Assembly (NCBI RefSeq): GCF_037392515.1
Contig: NC_090280.1
Span: 18,292,001 to 18,356,000 of the forward strand
DNA length: 64,000 nucleotides
Source of the DNA: Haliotis asinina
Taxonomy: Eukaryota; Mollusca; Gastropoda; Lepetellida; Haliotidae
Direction: 5' to 3'
Shown here piece after piece: positions 1 through 12,685 of this stretch; position 1 is the first letter of the stretch, and every line of letters starts with the position of its first letter. The notes beneath the pieces are model-generated. The model saw only the letters and a list, made by a program, of their open reading frames with translations, did not search any database and had not been told where the DNA came from. Position numbers and translations under genes: made by a program.

Positions 1-26
1 AGCTACAGGAACATATCTTTTCCTAG

Positions 27-178
27 GGCGCGGTGGGGTTCAATGGTTCAGGGTATGCTCGTCACGGCGATGACCCCGGTTCGATTCACCATGTGGGTAC
101 TATGTTTGAAGCCCATTTGTGGTATCTCATGCCTGATACTGATGGAATACACCCTTACTCACTCCACCATTCATACGT
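27..178 (+). repeat. SINE-A, nearly full
   Basis: The tRNA-like head has a degenerate A box and B box (ggttcgattc). The gggtac and gaagcccattt body words are present and the tail is actcactcc. Confidence 0.75.
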
Positions 179-902
179 TCACGTAGCAAGTCCGACATTA
201 AGACAGGCCAGTGTATAAGAAATCAGCCCTAATAGAATTTTGTTGTTTGATCGAGTTCAGAACTTCGTCCTTACAAGTCTTGAAGTTTTCATGTACATTT
301 CATCTATTTTTATGATGTAGAGTATTTTCATATGACAGGATAAGCCGACATATACCATGTATGTGAACTGCGGCCATTTCGCATTCATGACATTCCAATC
401 GTTCTTATACACAATCACCCAAAGCATGGATTAAAACAAAATCTACACCTGTTATTTTAAAAGCGCACCGTTAAATCACTACCTTTTTATTTTTGTTTAC
501 AAGCAAACAAACCTGTGGTCAAAAGCTACTGTCAGTACGTTCAGATTACTTCGAGGCCGAAGCTGTTCGTGACTATTCGTTACTATTCATGTAATTCCGG
601 CAAGTGGCCAAGGTGTAATATCCCTTTTCAGCAGCGGTATAATTTAATTAGCTTCACGTTGAACAATCCCAGAAACAATCTGAACCCGCAGTTACCCTAA
701 TGAAACGAGCACCCGTTTCTGAACAGATTTGTTTTATTTATTGTATGTAGCAGGGAGATTATTAAGGTCATCAACGAAACTCGAGATGATGATGTTAACG
801 GTTTCTATAACTTGCATATCGTAAAAATATCGTAACTTATATCACCGTCGTTGTCTGACACAGAAGCAAATTACGGCTTTGTGTAGAGGTGTTGGGAAAA
901 CA

Positions 903-1110
903 CCAACGCAGGGTTTTTGTAGATTCAGTGGAAGCTGTCAAAACCGGTATCTGTTCAATCCGGCAAGTTGTCAACACCGGCATTAAATCTCAACTCCATC
1001 CATGGCTTGTACATTTACCATCAGCTCTACAATCCAGCAATTTGTCTAAACCGTATTATTTCTTCAGTCTCAATGAGTGTCGGTTTAGACAGCTTCCGCT
1101 GTGTATGTTT
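903..1110. repeat. Dispersed repeat, copy 1
   Basis: gtcaaaaccggtatctgttc, caagttgtcaacaccggca and a later cggtttagacagcttcc are shared in order with 51183-51360 and 51921-51945. Family unknown. Confidence 0.5.
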
Positions 1111-1869
1111 CGTATGAGATGTTTCCCTGGTGAAGATACATTCTCCTGTTATACAGCGAGGTCAGTTATTACAAGTATCCCGATTAATCAGAGTCCGGGT
1201 TTATCAGATTTCAGGTATTGTTGAACCTCTTTCATTCGAATTTAAGATTTCTCTTCGTAAGTGAACTCCTAATAACAAGAATAACACGTAAACTGACACG
1301 GATGTCTTTGGAATTATTACGCAGAACAGCAGCGAATAGTTCATGAAGAGAGTTTTGTGTCCGCGTTAAGGAGGTCGGATTATCGAATAAACTAGAGACC
1401 TGATTAGTCTGGTTTTGTATGTTATAATTCGTGAATGCACTTTGTAAAATAACACTTCGATCTCGGAAAATCGAATTCACAAGATGTTCAGATTATCCTC
1501 ATTTCGTGTGATATTTAAGGAAGCACATTGTAATATAACACTTCCGCATCATCACATGTGTTTAGGGTTTTTTTGAAGATGGTAAGGGTTATTTCAGTGC
1601 TATGTAAACCCAAGCTCCCTAATTCTCCAAGATATCAGTTGGATCCGGATCACAGAAATCCAATTAACTCTCCTCAAAGAACGGAAACCACGACAATAGC
1701 GTTCCGGTGCCGCGATATCTGATTTTATGGTTTTGGTAAGGGTGACTAACAAGAAATATAGCTTTCAGACCCAGCATTAGAATGAATACAAATTTCTGAA
1801 CATGTCTTTGATATGCACATTTTTATGCAAAGGGGAATATCGAAAAGCATCTAAACCTTTACTTCAACT
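1111..1869. other. Unique DNA, no gene seen
   Basis: Short frames only, no splice-supported exons and no recognised repeat. Confidence 0.5.
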
Positions 1870-1965
1870 CGGACTGAGTTCAACAATATTCCAGCTATAT
1901 GGCGACGGTCAGTAAATTATCGAGTCTAGACCAGACAATCCAGTGGTCAACTGCATGACCATTGA
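1870..1965 (-). repeat. SINE-B, 3' half
   Basis: caatattccagctatatggc, tcgagtctagaccagacaat and the tail-side gagttc; the head is missing. Confidence 0.75.
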
Positions 1966-2021
1966 GAAGAACAAAAAGACGTTTTTACCTTGATATTGTT
2001 CAGATACAGGGTAGTGTTTTA

Positions 2022-2189
2022 GAGGACGGTGTGGTAGCGTACCGGTAGAAGTGTTCGCTCGTTACGCCGAAGACCCGGACGCATTGTGTGACGCCCACGC
2101 CTGGTGTCTCCGTCTGATGTCGCTGGAACATTGCTGCGAGCTGCTTTAACTAAACTATACTTAACTCGCTCACTCACTCATATTTGAAA
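2022..2189 (+). repeat. SINE-A, diverged
   Basis: gtgttcgctcgttacgccga and ctggtgtctccgtctgatgt, with a ctcgctcactcactc tail; the B box is lost. Confidence 0.75.
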
Positions 2190-3137
2190 ATACTTACTTG
2201 CCTTTCAAACTAACAAATGATCTTAATGATCCCCAAAGGTTAGATTTCTTTGTAAGACAAGCTCACAGCCACTGCTGAACAACTGGGCAACTGCCGGGCA
2301 AAGAAAGTATATGCGTGAGGACTGTATTTGAGTACAACATTACTAGGCTGTAAACAGTGAACACTGCCAAACAAACTAAAGAAAAACTAAAAATACAAAA
2401 GTCAATTTTGGTTCACATATCAGAAACATCATCGAAAAACAGTTCATTGTTCGTGTATGGTGTGTAATTTCCTTTTACCTGGACTGGTTGTCCGTTTGTG
2501 CAGTTATCAGTGCACTATTAAGTCCCTTGGAGAGGTGATTCAAAGGAGACTCAATTCGCTGTGCAGAGTTGAGCCCCTTTGAAACATGGTCAGCCCAGAC
2601 ATCTGAAGAAAGATGTCCAAAGAAGCCATAATTTAAATCAGTTCAACATTTACGAATTTTGTTTGCGTATTAGATTTCCCTGTCACCTTTTATTCCATCA
2701 TAAGTTGCACAGTGTGACATGTAGGTCACTACGTGGTGAAAAGTTGTGCTTTGTAAGCTCATCATCGGAATGTGTCTGTGATCTCGTGGTTTCTGTGATT
2801 CACTAATTTGCACAGCCTGACACGGTCGCACTGTTAAAAAGATCTAGTGTCATATATGTATATGTTTTCAGACAAGTCCTAAAACCACGGCGCGTGTGTA
2901 AGGGAGATAACTCAGGGGAGGGGAGATAACGTTTCATACGTTTCAAGGATTTAGTTGGTTAAAGGTCAGTTATAGGCCTTGAATTGAGCCTAGTTTTGTA
3001 TTTTGACATTTCTTGAGCGTGGCATCTCTCCGTATTTTAAATGACGTTCTTTTTAGAACTCACTGTACAGGTGAATATTGTGCACATATTGTAAATACAC
3101 AATAAAATGTTGTTTCAGTCCTACTGATTTGTCTTAT

Positions 3138-3254
3138 ATGGGGCAGCGGGGTCGTTTTGTGTACAATTCGGGTTCGAGTCCCCACATGGGTACAAAGTGT
3201 GAAGCCTATTTCTTGTATCTCCCGATGGGATGTAGCTAAACTCATTCACTCACT
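3138..3254 (+). repeat. SINE-A with deleted A-box region
   Basis: ggggcagcggggtcg joins ttcgggttcgagtccccaca, so the middle of the tRNA-like head is deleted. Confidence 0.75.
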
Positions 3255-3298
3255 AAATCTGCACGGTTCTGCAAAGTGGACGTTTGTTGTTACACTGA

Positions 3299-3437
3299 AG
3301 GGGTGGTAGTTAAGGCGTTTGCTCATCGTGGCACATTCCCTGGTTCAATTCCCACCGTTGCGTGAAGCCAATTTCTGGCGTCCAACGTCTTGATATTACT
3401 GGAATATTGCCAACAACGCCGTAAAAACATACTCATT
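3299..3437 (+). repeat. SINE-A
   Basis: ggttcaattccca B box, tgatattactggaatattgc and a short tail. Confidence 0.75.
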
Positions 3438-3595
3438 CTATCTCCGGGACACTGGTGAACCACAGGACTGTGTCTCCCAACTCGCAGGTCGGAAATTAGG
3501 TAACGTTAAGCAACATTGGTCACAGAGAGTACACGAATGGTTGACCTCATGCTTGTCACCAGAGACTGTCCAGTGCTTTCGATTCTTAACCACAT

Positions 3596-3750
3596 GGGGC
3601 AGCCTGTGCTTAAAGTGTTCACTCGTCATGCCGAAGACACGGGTTCAATGTCCTAAATGGGCACAATGTGTGAAGCCCATTTCTGATGTCCCGAGCCATG
3701 ATATTTCTGGAATATCGCTAAAAGCGACGTAAAACTAACCTCACTCATTC
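3596..3750 (+). repeat. SINE-A
   Basis: ttcactcgtcatgccgaaga, tgtgtgaagcccatttctga, aaaagcgacgtaaaac, then tcactcattc. Confidence 0.85.
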
Positions 3751-3808
3751 TGAAGTATATGTAGAAGAGGTGACGTTGTTGCTATTGTGCCACTTTTGAT
3801 ACTGGCAG

Positions 3809-3963
3809 CACTGGGGTTGTCTTGTGGTTAAAGCGTCCGCTCGTCACGATGAAAATCCTAGTTCGATTCCCCACATTGTTGCAGTGTGTGAAGTCCATAT
3901 CTGGTGTCCCCCGCCGTGATGTTGCTGGAATGTTGCTAAAAGCGGCGTAAAACTAAACTGTCA
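3809..3963 (+). repeat. SINE-A, near full
   Basis: A box tgtcttgtggt and B box agttcgattcc, then cccccgccgtgatgttgctg and gcggcgtaaaactaaact. Fourth same-direction copy within 830 bp. Confidence 0.85.
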
Positions 3964-5132
3964 TGCTTCACTATCAACACATCACCTTGTCTAAAAGATA
4001 AACTATACGGACTAAACTGAACTAAACATACCTATACGGACTTGTAATTCATTAAAGTCATTATAACATCATACAAATAACATCATATGGTCAGTGGTTT
4101 ATAAACCAACGTTAAATATAAACAACAGCAATGAATGATATTGAGAAGAATGCGACACACTTTCAACCCTTTCAAACATTGCAAATTAGAGACAACTGCC
4201 ATTGGGTAAAGGGAGCCAATTTTCCATGAATCTCAGGTTCAGTTAAAGAATCAAAACCAGCTATCGGAACTAGTCCGTCCATAACTGTAGGACTAATTGT
4301 TTTAAGCCACCTATATTTTGCCAAAATCCGGTCGTTCATCAGCTACAGTATTGATAATGCAGTGTATAACGAGTTTATCACGTGATTGTACTGCAAGAAC
4401 GTTGCGACAATCCTAAACTTTCCATTAAGGGCTTGCCTTCCTTTCGACATACACTCATTAGTTTCCATGGCAACCAGACAACAGTTTTAACGAATGCTAA
4501 ACACACCCAAAAGCACTTAGGTGTATCCAGGAGAGATGAACAAACAAAGCATATTTGTACCAAAAAAGTTATTTCAATATCCATCTTGGACTTCAAACGT
4601 AGACTGAGCACGGACAAGAGGACTTAGATATCCACGGATTAGGCACGTTTAGATCTTTGTTTTGTGTGAGCATTATTTTGCCACCAAATTCTACACGCAT
4701 GATGAATTAGCATGAAATCACTCTGAAACGTCGTGAAAGAAAAATAAAATAAATAAATAGGTTATCCATGAAACGTGTCACGATTTCATGTCCTTCCAAC
4801 TTCTAAATGTCTTTTAAGAAGTTCTACACGCCTAGTTTGTAGTAAAATATGTATTTGTAACAAACATCTTGGCTCTTATGTAAGAAACATATACTACACG
4901 CCGAATGAAACGTTACCCTCCTTCCTTAAGACGGAGGTACAAATCTTCAGCTGCCGTTGTGATGCGTGGACGTCCTCTTCCTGGTCTGTCTACGGTGACC
5001 ACGGTCTGTCTGTAGTGCTGAATAAGTCTAACAGTGATGCAGTGGCATCCGAGGGCTTTGTTTGTCGACCCCATGGGCACCATCCTGGTGGCTCGATCTC
5101 TCTTCGGCTGTTTGTCATGACATATTTCTTGT
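3964..5132. other. Unique AT-rich DNA, no gene seen
   Basis: Overlapping short frames on both strands at 4378-4627 look like chance. No motif recognised. Confidence 0.5.
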
Positions 5133-5370
5133 GACTGAGTTTAGTTTTACGCCGCACTCATCAATATTCCAACCATATGGCGGCGGTCTGTAAATAATCG
5201 AGTCTGGACCAGACAATCCAGTGACCAACAACATGAGTATCGATCTGCGCAATTGGGAACGAATGACATGTGTTAACCAAGTCAGCGAGCCTGACCACCC
5301 GGTCCCGTTAGTCGGCAAGCATGGCAAGCATGGGTTGCTGAAGGCCTATTCTACCCCGGGACATTCACGG
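5133..5370 (-). repeat. SINE-B, near full
   Basis: It runs from gagtttagttttacgccgca through gtctggaccagacaatccag to the head-side gacattcacggg. There is a short duplication ggcaagcatggcaagcatgg in the head. Confidence 0.85.
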
Positions 5371-5644
5371 GTGCATATTCTTTGTACTTGTGTATGGTGC
5401 ATTATCGCGTCCCTTTATAACCTATAAAACCATTCTTGACGTGAAATGGATGCAAATACTGCGTGAATATTGTTACGTCGCTGTAAGTGTAATATGGCGT
5501 CCTTGTGAACTTTGAACAGACTTCATGCTGTGAGGTACTGGATTCAAGAATATTCCCATTTGTCGTGATTCATTTTTCAAATCGATGTAAACATGCAAGA
5601 CATTCTGTTCTTCTACAAATTGCCCAGAGCGACAGTGACAGTTA

Positions 5645-5845
5645 GCATTTATCTTCAGCAAACCATGATTGTCGTAAGAGGTCACCAACGGAATCGGGTG
5701 GTCAGGCTACCTGACTTGGTTGACATGTCATCATATTCTAATTGCTTAAACCAATGTCCCTGGATTTCCTGGTCCAGACACGATTATTTATAGACCGCCG
5801 CCACCAAGCTGGAATATTCCGGCGTAAAACTAAACTCACTCACTA
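5645..5845 (+). repeat. SINE-B
   Basis: ttgtcgtaagaggtcaccaa, tggtcaggctacctgacttg, ttatagaccgccgccacca, with a ctcactcacta tail. Confidence 0.85.
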
Positions 5846-6405
5846 ACTTGCACGTTTTGGATGACATGCTGTCGATGTGACTGTAACTTGCACACTCGCT
5901 CATTCACTGGCAAAGAAACATGTAAATGGCACCATCAATATATTTGGCCAGTTCAGATTTGATAACAAACAGGCTGACTGCGGCATAAAACTAGATGAGC
6001 TCTCTCCCACTTTTTCAGAACTCTCTCTATTGTTACACATGACAACACCGGAAAGTACTCCTGGTTCTGCTCCTGCTGCCTATAGGAAACTATCAGGAAT
6101 TAAATGTTGTTTTCCTCCGCGTTCTGCGGTATTCCAGATAAAGCTTGTTGTGGGAGGAAAGTCCGGAGTTAGGCAGATCGCGGCTGTGACCTGCGTGAAA
6201 CCTTCGAGGTCAAGCATGGCGCTGAGTAATTACAGAACCGGGATTCGAACACAGATACGTACTCAATGCCAGGCCACCCGTGACTCTACTCACATGTTGT
6301 ACGAGAAGACAAAGATAACAATATCGCCTGCAATGGCAAAATAGTCTTCATGAATATGTTTACTAGTCATGGCTATGTCAAATGTCTTGGCGTGTATACA
6401 GCAGT

Positions 6406-6512
6406 AAGTGAGTGAGGCAGTAAATAATAGAATATGGGCCAGATGATCAACAGCATGAGCATCGATCTACACAATTAGGATACAGTACTAGTGGCACGCG
6501 TCAACCAAGGCT
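6406..6512 (-). repeat. SINE-B, internal fragment
   Basis: aacagcatgagcatcgatct with a shortened tail side and a truncated head. Confidence 0.65.
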
Positions 6513-6533
6513 GGGATTAAATTACAAAGTGGA

Positions 6534-6790
6534 ATGAGACTATTGAAAGGTATTAAAGTTCTCCAATGGAAAGGTACACTGTCATCAATTTTCGTCATCA
6601 AACTTGTTGCCATGGAAACGCACAAAAATGTTTTATTCATGAAGCCAAAATTAGCACCAGTACATCGCCAGATCTATCTATGTGCCAAGTTTGCTGAAGA
6701 AATATTGAACGAAGTTCTGCTCCAGAAAAGGAAAATGTGCACGGACAGACTACATTTTAATAGCCCCGTTGCGGAATGACTATGATTTAT
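6534..6790. repeat. Probable interspersed repeat
   Basis: It contains ttgttgccatggaaacgcac, gtgccaagtttgctgaaga and ctccagaaaaggaaaatgtg followed by cggacagac and ccccgt. This word order is one I associate with a dispersed repeat in molluscan and other marine invertebrate DNA. No coding capacity is recognised. Confidence 0.4.
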
Positions 6791-6848
6791 AACTGACCCC
6801 ATAAAGTCGGGATACCGAGGACATTAGCACTGCTTCTTTTCTCTGGGG

Positions 6849-6935
6849 ACAGTGGGTTAGCTCAGTGGGTGACCGGGTACCATCCAGTGACGTCGGGTAC
6901 GATTCTTCCCATGGGGGAAGTCTGTGTCTTCCGTT
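6849..6935 (+). repeat. tRNA-like SINE head, unusual type
   Basis: gggttagctcagtgggtgac resembles a tRNA A-box region and gggtacgattcttccc a B box. It is followed within 15 bp by an inverted SINE-B. It differs from the common SINE-A head. Confidence 0.45.
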
Positions 6936-6949
6936 TGTTCAACGCCTCA

Positions 6950-7150
6950 CTCTAGCTATATCAAGGCGCTCAGTAAATAACCGAGTATGGATGAAACAAC
7001 CCAGTGATGAACAGCATGAGCATCGATCTAAGCAATGGGATGCGATGATATGTGTCAACCAAGGCAGCGAGCCTGTCCCCCCCGATCCCGTTAGTCGGAC
7101 CCACTCATTGGTTGCTGGTGATCAACCCTAACCCGGATCTTCACGGGTTA
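6950..7150 (-). repeat. SINE-B
   Basis: aacagcatgagcatcgatct, gatcccgttagtcg and aacccggatcttcacgggtt are intact. Confidence 0.8.
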
Positions 7151-8500
7151 GGTACAGTTAGTAAAGTGATTCGATTTGAAGTGATATTTCCAAAACCGTC
7201 ATAAATCAACACTCATTTACACTCCACGTTGTACAATATGTGAAGACTAACAACAGGATACTGCAGTCTCATCTTTAATGTGCACAGACCTGCTAGAAAC
7301 GAACTCAGTTGAAATATCACAGCACAATGTCACAGTTAACAAACCTGTCTCGAAACGAAAGGGTTCAAATACGGAAATACGCACACAGGCATGTTTGAAT
7401 GGGACTAAATTGAAACAAACTAGAAATGGCAATCCGAGCTAATCTGAAGTATACATATGATATTTAGGGGTCATTTTTCGAAAAATAACCCAGTAGATAA
7501 CACCCCGTGATATTTGGAAACATCATGCCCCTTTAACACAACTGGATATCCAAAGGGATGTGTTCCGATCGGATACCACAGCTGTTTGAACGCCACGTTA
7601 AGGTGTTTCGGAAATGAAGGTCGATTTTTTTATGGAGTAAAATTGTAAAAAAAGAATACCACCTTTTTGTAAGGTGTTAGTTCTTTATTCAATGCGCTGA
7701 TAATATTACGAGGGGAATCATTCGGAAGGAGAATTCAGTTATCTAGTCGCCCACGCGTACGTAGCGTGTTTGACGCTGTCAGAGAGGTGTGCTAATTAGC
7801 ACGTGTACTTGCAGACATGACTCACTAGAAAAGCTCGATTTATCAAATTTAACACAATACGCAAATAGCTGTCGCCCTTTTGGCACAAGAAATAACTGCA
7901 GCATCTGTCAATGCTCATCAAACGAAATCAAGGCGCTTCGAAACAGTCAGACGATGTCCATGCAGTTGAAGATAAATTATAATAAATAAGACTATGTACA
8001 ATATACATATGTACAATCTAACGCAACCCACCGAGAACCTGTCAGAGGCTAAGCCTTTGGTTTAATTACACATATCGCACATATGCGTGGAAAAAAGTAC
8101 GCACACGCACGTGTCAAATACAGGTGCACTCTTTGGTACCCCTTACAAGCATACATACAACCCGTACGTAACACTCACTCGTTTATACAAAATACAAACA
8201 CGCACGCACACACAGGCGCCAACGCACACGTTACGCATGCACTTCAAGCATAGGCTTAAGTTGAGGACGCACATCCGCTACTTGTATGAGTACATTGCGA
8301 CAGTCGGTAACGTTCACGCATATATCAAGCACATTCATCCATTACACGCACGTGTTATTAGGAAACACCTAAATAGCAAGGCCATCAGTCACACAAGTAC
8401 AAACAAGACAAATTATAAATTTAGAAAAATAAACGTAATTAACAATGAATGACTACTGACATAGGAACTCCCCTGACGCGCTACCACCCACCCAACACCC
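7151..8500. other. No gene seen; cryptic CA-rich segment
   Basis: 7467-7494 can form a small hairpin (gtcatttttcgaaaaataac). 8087-8350 is rich in cac/cgc words (cacacacgcac type) that create an artificial long frame. The rest is unremarkable. Confidence 0.5.
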
Positions 8501-8675
8501 CTGAGATTCATATGATGGTCTTTGCCCTCATGAAGGGCATCATCTCTGACTGGAAGGTTGCATTATCTGTTGGAGGGAGGCCGCCGTCGAACCCTGAAAC
8601 AGTCGCAAAAGAAAGTGAGTGAGTGAGTGAGGGAGGGAGAACATTGTAGATCGCATTTAATGTCCCCAGCAATCC

Positions 8676-8921
8676 CTGTAGGAAGACCCAGGTTAAAATT
8701 GATCTTCAGTAACCCATGCTTGTCGAAAGAGACGACTGACGGAATCAGGTGGTCAGGCTCGCCGACTTGATTGACACGCATCCTAACTGCGCAAATTGAT
8801 GCCCATGCTGTTGATCATTGGATTGCCTGGTCATGACTCGATTATTTTAAGACCGTCACCATACAGCTAGATTATTGCCGAGTGCGGTGTAAAACATAAA
8901 CCATTCGCTCACTCACTAATG
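8676..8921 (+). repeat. SINE-B, near full
   Basis: agacccaggttaaaattgat head, acccatgcttgtcgaaagag, then a gtgcggtgtaaaac tail. Confidence 0.85.
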
Positions 8922-9174
8922 TCCAGTCATTCTAACAGTATCAGTAAGTACTTCAACATGAACCGTTTTCACTTGGAGAAAACAACGCTCTCCGCTCTCC
9001 AGGAAGATGATTTTTCCACTATGGAAACAATGCGTTAAATATATTGGTTCCAGATTTTGTACACAGGTCTTTCAGTGTCAACCTAATATTTAGGTACTAG
9101 GATTTCTTCACTTCGCCGGTAAGGCGGTGCCGAATGAGCCGCGACGTCCCGTTGTCATGTAACATTCGACCGTA

Positions 9175-9214
9175 ACTTTCCGTAACCTGATTGTTCTTTC
9201 AGGCTACGGAAAGT
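9175..9214. repeat. Hairpin with 16-bp arms
   Basis: actttccgtaacctga and the inverse of tcaggctacggaaagt match at 15 of 16 positions around an 8-nt loop. Weaker inverted similarity extends outward to catgt words at about 9155 and 9235. Confidence 0.6.
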
Positions 9215-9614
9215 GACGAGTAGTTTCGTATGGTCATGTGATAGTCACGTGCACGACACAACTCTGATTTCAAACATGAATGGCTGAATACCGCATCCGA
9301 GGGCTTCCACGACTGACACAAGAGCCCACATTGAATGTGTCCGAGCTGTACTCACCTTTGACAGTTAATGTATTCCTAGGTGGCGCTACGAATCGCCTCC
9401 GTGTGAACTCTTTGCCTGTGAGGTTGGTGATGCCGATCCTCGCTCCGCCGGTAGGGGCGCTGCATACTTTGGCGCAATGAGATTCGCTGTAAAACACGCC
9501 CTCCTCTGCAACACGAAATCAGTTGAAAAATCAGGGCGATTAAAAGAATACGGTCGGTTATGTCCTGACAGTGTAGACCCGTGAAGATTTATACATTCAT
9601 GTTCAAAAGCACCA

Positions 9615-9981
9615 GTGAAGATCCGGGTTAGAATCGATCATTAGCAACCCATGCATGTCGTAAGAGGCGACAAATCCGATTGTGTATGGCTCGCTGACTG
9701 ACTTGATTGGCACATGCTATCGTATCTCAGTCAGGCACGTTGTAACCCATTTTTTCTCGTTAGCCGATACTTTGTAAAACTTTATATTTAGATAGCATTG
9801 AGGGCTCATCCAGCTTTTTTAGCAACTATCATGCGGAAGCCCGTGATTTTTTCATAATGGTAGCTACGGCTCTACCAGTTGCTGTTGATCACTGGATTGT
9901 CTGGTCCAGACCCGATTATTTACAGATCGCCGCCATATAGCTGGAATATTCCGGAGTAAAAATAAACTCACTCACTCACTT
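9615..9981 (+). repeat. SINE-B with a 150-bp interruption
   Basis: The head half is 9615-9727 and the tail half (ctgttgatcactggattgtc onward) is 9880-9981. The 9728-9879 insert is unrelated and unidentified. Confidence 0.75.
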
Positions 9982-10009
9982 GCACGTTTTGGCTGAAATG
10001 TTGCGGCGT

Positions 10010-10201
10010 TAAACTGAACTATATGGCGGAGGTCTGTAAATAATCGAATCCTGTGATCAACAGCATGACCATCAATCTGCGCAATTGTGAACCAATGACA
10101 TGTGTCAACCAAGTCATCAAGACTGACCACCAGATCCCCTTAGTCACCTCGACAAGCATCGGTTGCTGAAGATCTAATCTTCCCCGAATCTTCACGGGTC
10201 T
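10010..10201 (-). repeat. SINE-B
   Basis: tatatggcggaggtctgtaa, tgacatgtgtcaaccaagtc and gaatcttcacgggtc. It abuts the previous copy tail to tail. Confidence 0.8.
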
Positions 10202-10572
10202 TAATTGGTCAAGAACACGAGCGCCGATGTTGCACCATCGAACTTTATACATAATCACGGCAAACATGAGATTCGAACATACGACATATGGCGCACGCAG
10301 GCCAAAGGACGGAACCTTTTTGCACAGCGCACGGCGATTGATCTCATGCCAACCAAGCATCCTTTATTTTGGTGAAGCAGTCTCCTCCGAGAATTTTAGG
10401 ACTGCTTCGTTTAATAGTGGCTCCGCACAAAAGCGGTGCAACCTGGTCAGGCAGAGTTGCGCACCTTACAAGAAGTTTTGGCCCCTTCCGGGGTCTTTGC
10501 CATTCATTGCAATTACTCACTCTCTCACAGTGGAATGTTTAATTCGCATTAGGAATTCAAAAACAATTATAC

Positions 10573-10641
10573 ACACAATTTCTGGCACCCCGCCATGACG
10601 CCATGATATTTCTCGAATATTGTTACGTAAAACTAAACTCC
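10573..10641 (+). repeat. SINE-A, 3' fragment
   Basis: tttctggcaccccgccatga and ttacgtaaaactaaactc. Confidence 0.65.
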
Positions 10642-10784
10642 CTTATGGTATTCCATCATGGCTCACCTTGATAAGGGGTGCTGACCCGCTTCCGCCTTGG
10701 GAAATAAGTATGGGGGTTCTCCATGCTGGGCATCTCTAGCTGAAACAAGAACAGCTGGTTAAACCTGGATGTTTATATAGAGCT

Positions 10785-10927
10785 TGCTGACATAGTAGAC
10801 ACATGTCATTAGGTCCCTTTTGCGTAGATCAATGCACATGGTGTTGATAACTGTATTTTCTGGTATAAACTTGATTAGAGCTGGAATATTGCTGTGTGCG
10901 GCGTAAAACCAAACTCACTCAGTCACT
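10785..10927 (+). repeat. SINE-B, 3' two-thirds
   Basis: gcttgctgacatagtagaca, tgctgtgtgcggcgtaaaac and a CTCA tail. Confidence 0.75.
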
Positions 10928-10968
10928 TATATACGGATAACCCTCCACTGCTATTGCTTCCTCTTCAG

Positions 10969-11075
10969 GGTAGGTAGGTAGCTTAGTAGATACACCGTTT
11001 GATTCTGTACTTGGGGTAGAATGTGTGGAGCCCATTTCTGGCGTCGTAATATAACTGGTATATTGCTAAAAGTGG
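10969..11075 (+). repeat. SINE-A, diverged
   Basis: taggtagcttagtagataca head, gtgtggagcccatttctggc and a truncated tail. Confidence 0.65.
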
Positions 11076-11304
11076 CATCCTTACAGCCCTCAACGCTACA
11101 TCAGCGACCCGAGCAATCCCTAGTCAGATACAACTAAACCAGTCCGTGATATCATGAGCAAAATCAGTGATTACGCTGTGCCTGACCAGAAATAAGTAGA
11201 GGCGTACTCAACTCCCAAGAGTGTTTTGGGTGTTCTCATACAGTATTCAACTATGGGACAAAAGCGTGGATGAGTGTGCGAGTTAAAATGTTTAGCCACA
11301 TTTC

Positions 11305-11423
11305 ATCACTGTCACAGCAGGGGCCACCGGAAATGGTCGGCTGAAATTGTACCCATGGGGGGAATTGAAACCGGGACCGGGTGTGATGGGTACACGTTTT
11401 AACTAGGCTATCCCCCTGTTCCT
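11305..11423 (-). repeat. SINE-A, 5' two-thirds
   Basis: ttgtacccatggggggaatt and ttttaactaggctatccccc. Confidence 0.7.
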
Positions 11424-12169
11424 TCAAGCAAAAGAAAATAAACACCCATGTAGGACGGTGTCTAGAACTGAATATATGCTTACGTATACGATAGCAGTGT
11501 TTTGAACTTTTGAAAGTTTATACATTTGTCTGCAGCGTTGAAACGCGTTTATGTGTTTACAATTCTTTAATGAAATCCATTTCCAAGTGTATATATTTCT
11601 GTCCTGCAGGGTAAAACCCGGTTGTGTTTCATACAGTGATCAGTGGTGAGCTTCGACGACTATTCGTCATGTGGGTAACGTTTGCATTTGTTTGGTGAAA
11701 TCCAGTTTTCAGGTGAATAGCTTCTTTTGCCTGACAGCGTAAAACATGTTTCTGTTTCATGTAGATATTGGTTATGGTTTGAACCTCTAGTTTTGATTGG
11801 AGAAGACCAGTTTTTAAGTGTATACTTGTGTATTTGTTTTGCCCGGTACTGTATATTTGACTGACTTACCGACTCGCACACTGGCAGCATCATTTCGTCA
11901 CGGATGTCGGTCCGAGATGTGATGTTATTCTTTGGCACTGCAAGAACGGGATTACGGGGATCACTTGAAATGGAATAATCAGAAAAAAGCGAGGTACGAA
12001 AGGTACTCAACACTTTAGGCTTTAGATAACACAATGGATGTTTCCCTTATCGCAAACACATTTTCATCCAAATTTGATTTTAGTTTCTTTGATTTGTAAT
12101 GAAAACTGAACGCTGAAAACTGAAAAATAAAAGGAAACAAATGCAAAACAACAACAGTAAAAAGGCAAA

Positions 12170-12240
12170 ACACCTCCCCCCCAAAAAAAAAAAAACAAAA
12201 CAAAAAAACAACAACAACAAACAAACAAACAAAAAACAAG
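12170..12240. repeat. A-rich low-complexity tract
   Basis: A cccccccc run is followed by a-rich caa/caaa repeats. Confidence 0.9.
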
Positions 12241-12543
12241 TGTAGTTGGGCGTGTTTGCAGATAGTTTCTGACCTATTCCAACTGCTTTCTTCTCTTTGT
12301 CTCGCCGGAAGATGACGAGCCTCGGCTCTGGTGGTTTCCGGTATTCGAACTGCGTCGTGTACATGGAGGGAGTCAAGGTTTTGTCGGGGGTGGGTTCTTT
12401 CAACAGCGTCTGGACAGCGCACACCGGCTTCTGATAGAAAAGAAGTGTTGTTGTTACTTGTGATGTATTTTGGGCTAGAACGTATTGGCAATACCTGTTG
12501 GCTTGTGAAACACAGTTATCAGAATTGCCATGAATTGCGGATC

Positions 12544-12685
<142 letters not shown>

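Noticed and set aside
5877-6344. 155-codon plus-strand frame
   Set aside because: No motif, atypical composition, next to SINE tail words; no splice support.
8087-8452. 121-codon His/Thr-rich frame
   Set aside because: Explained by cryptic CA-rich repeats.
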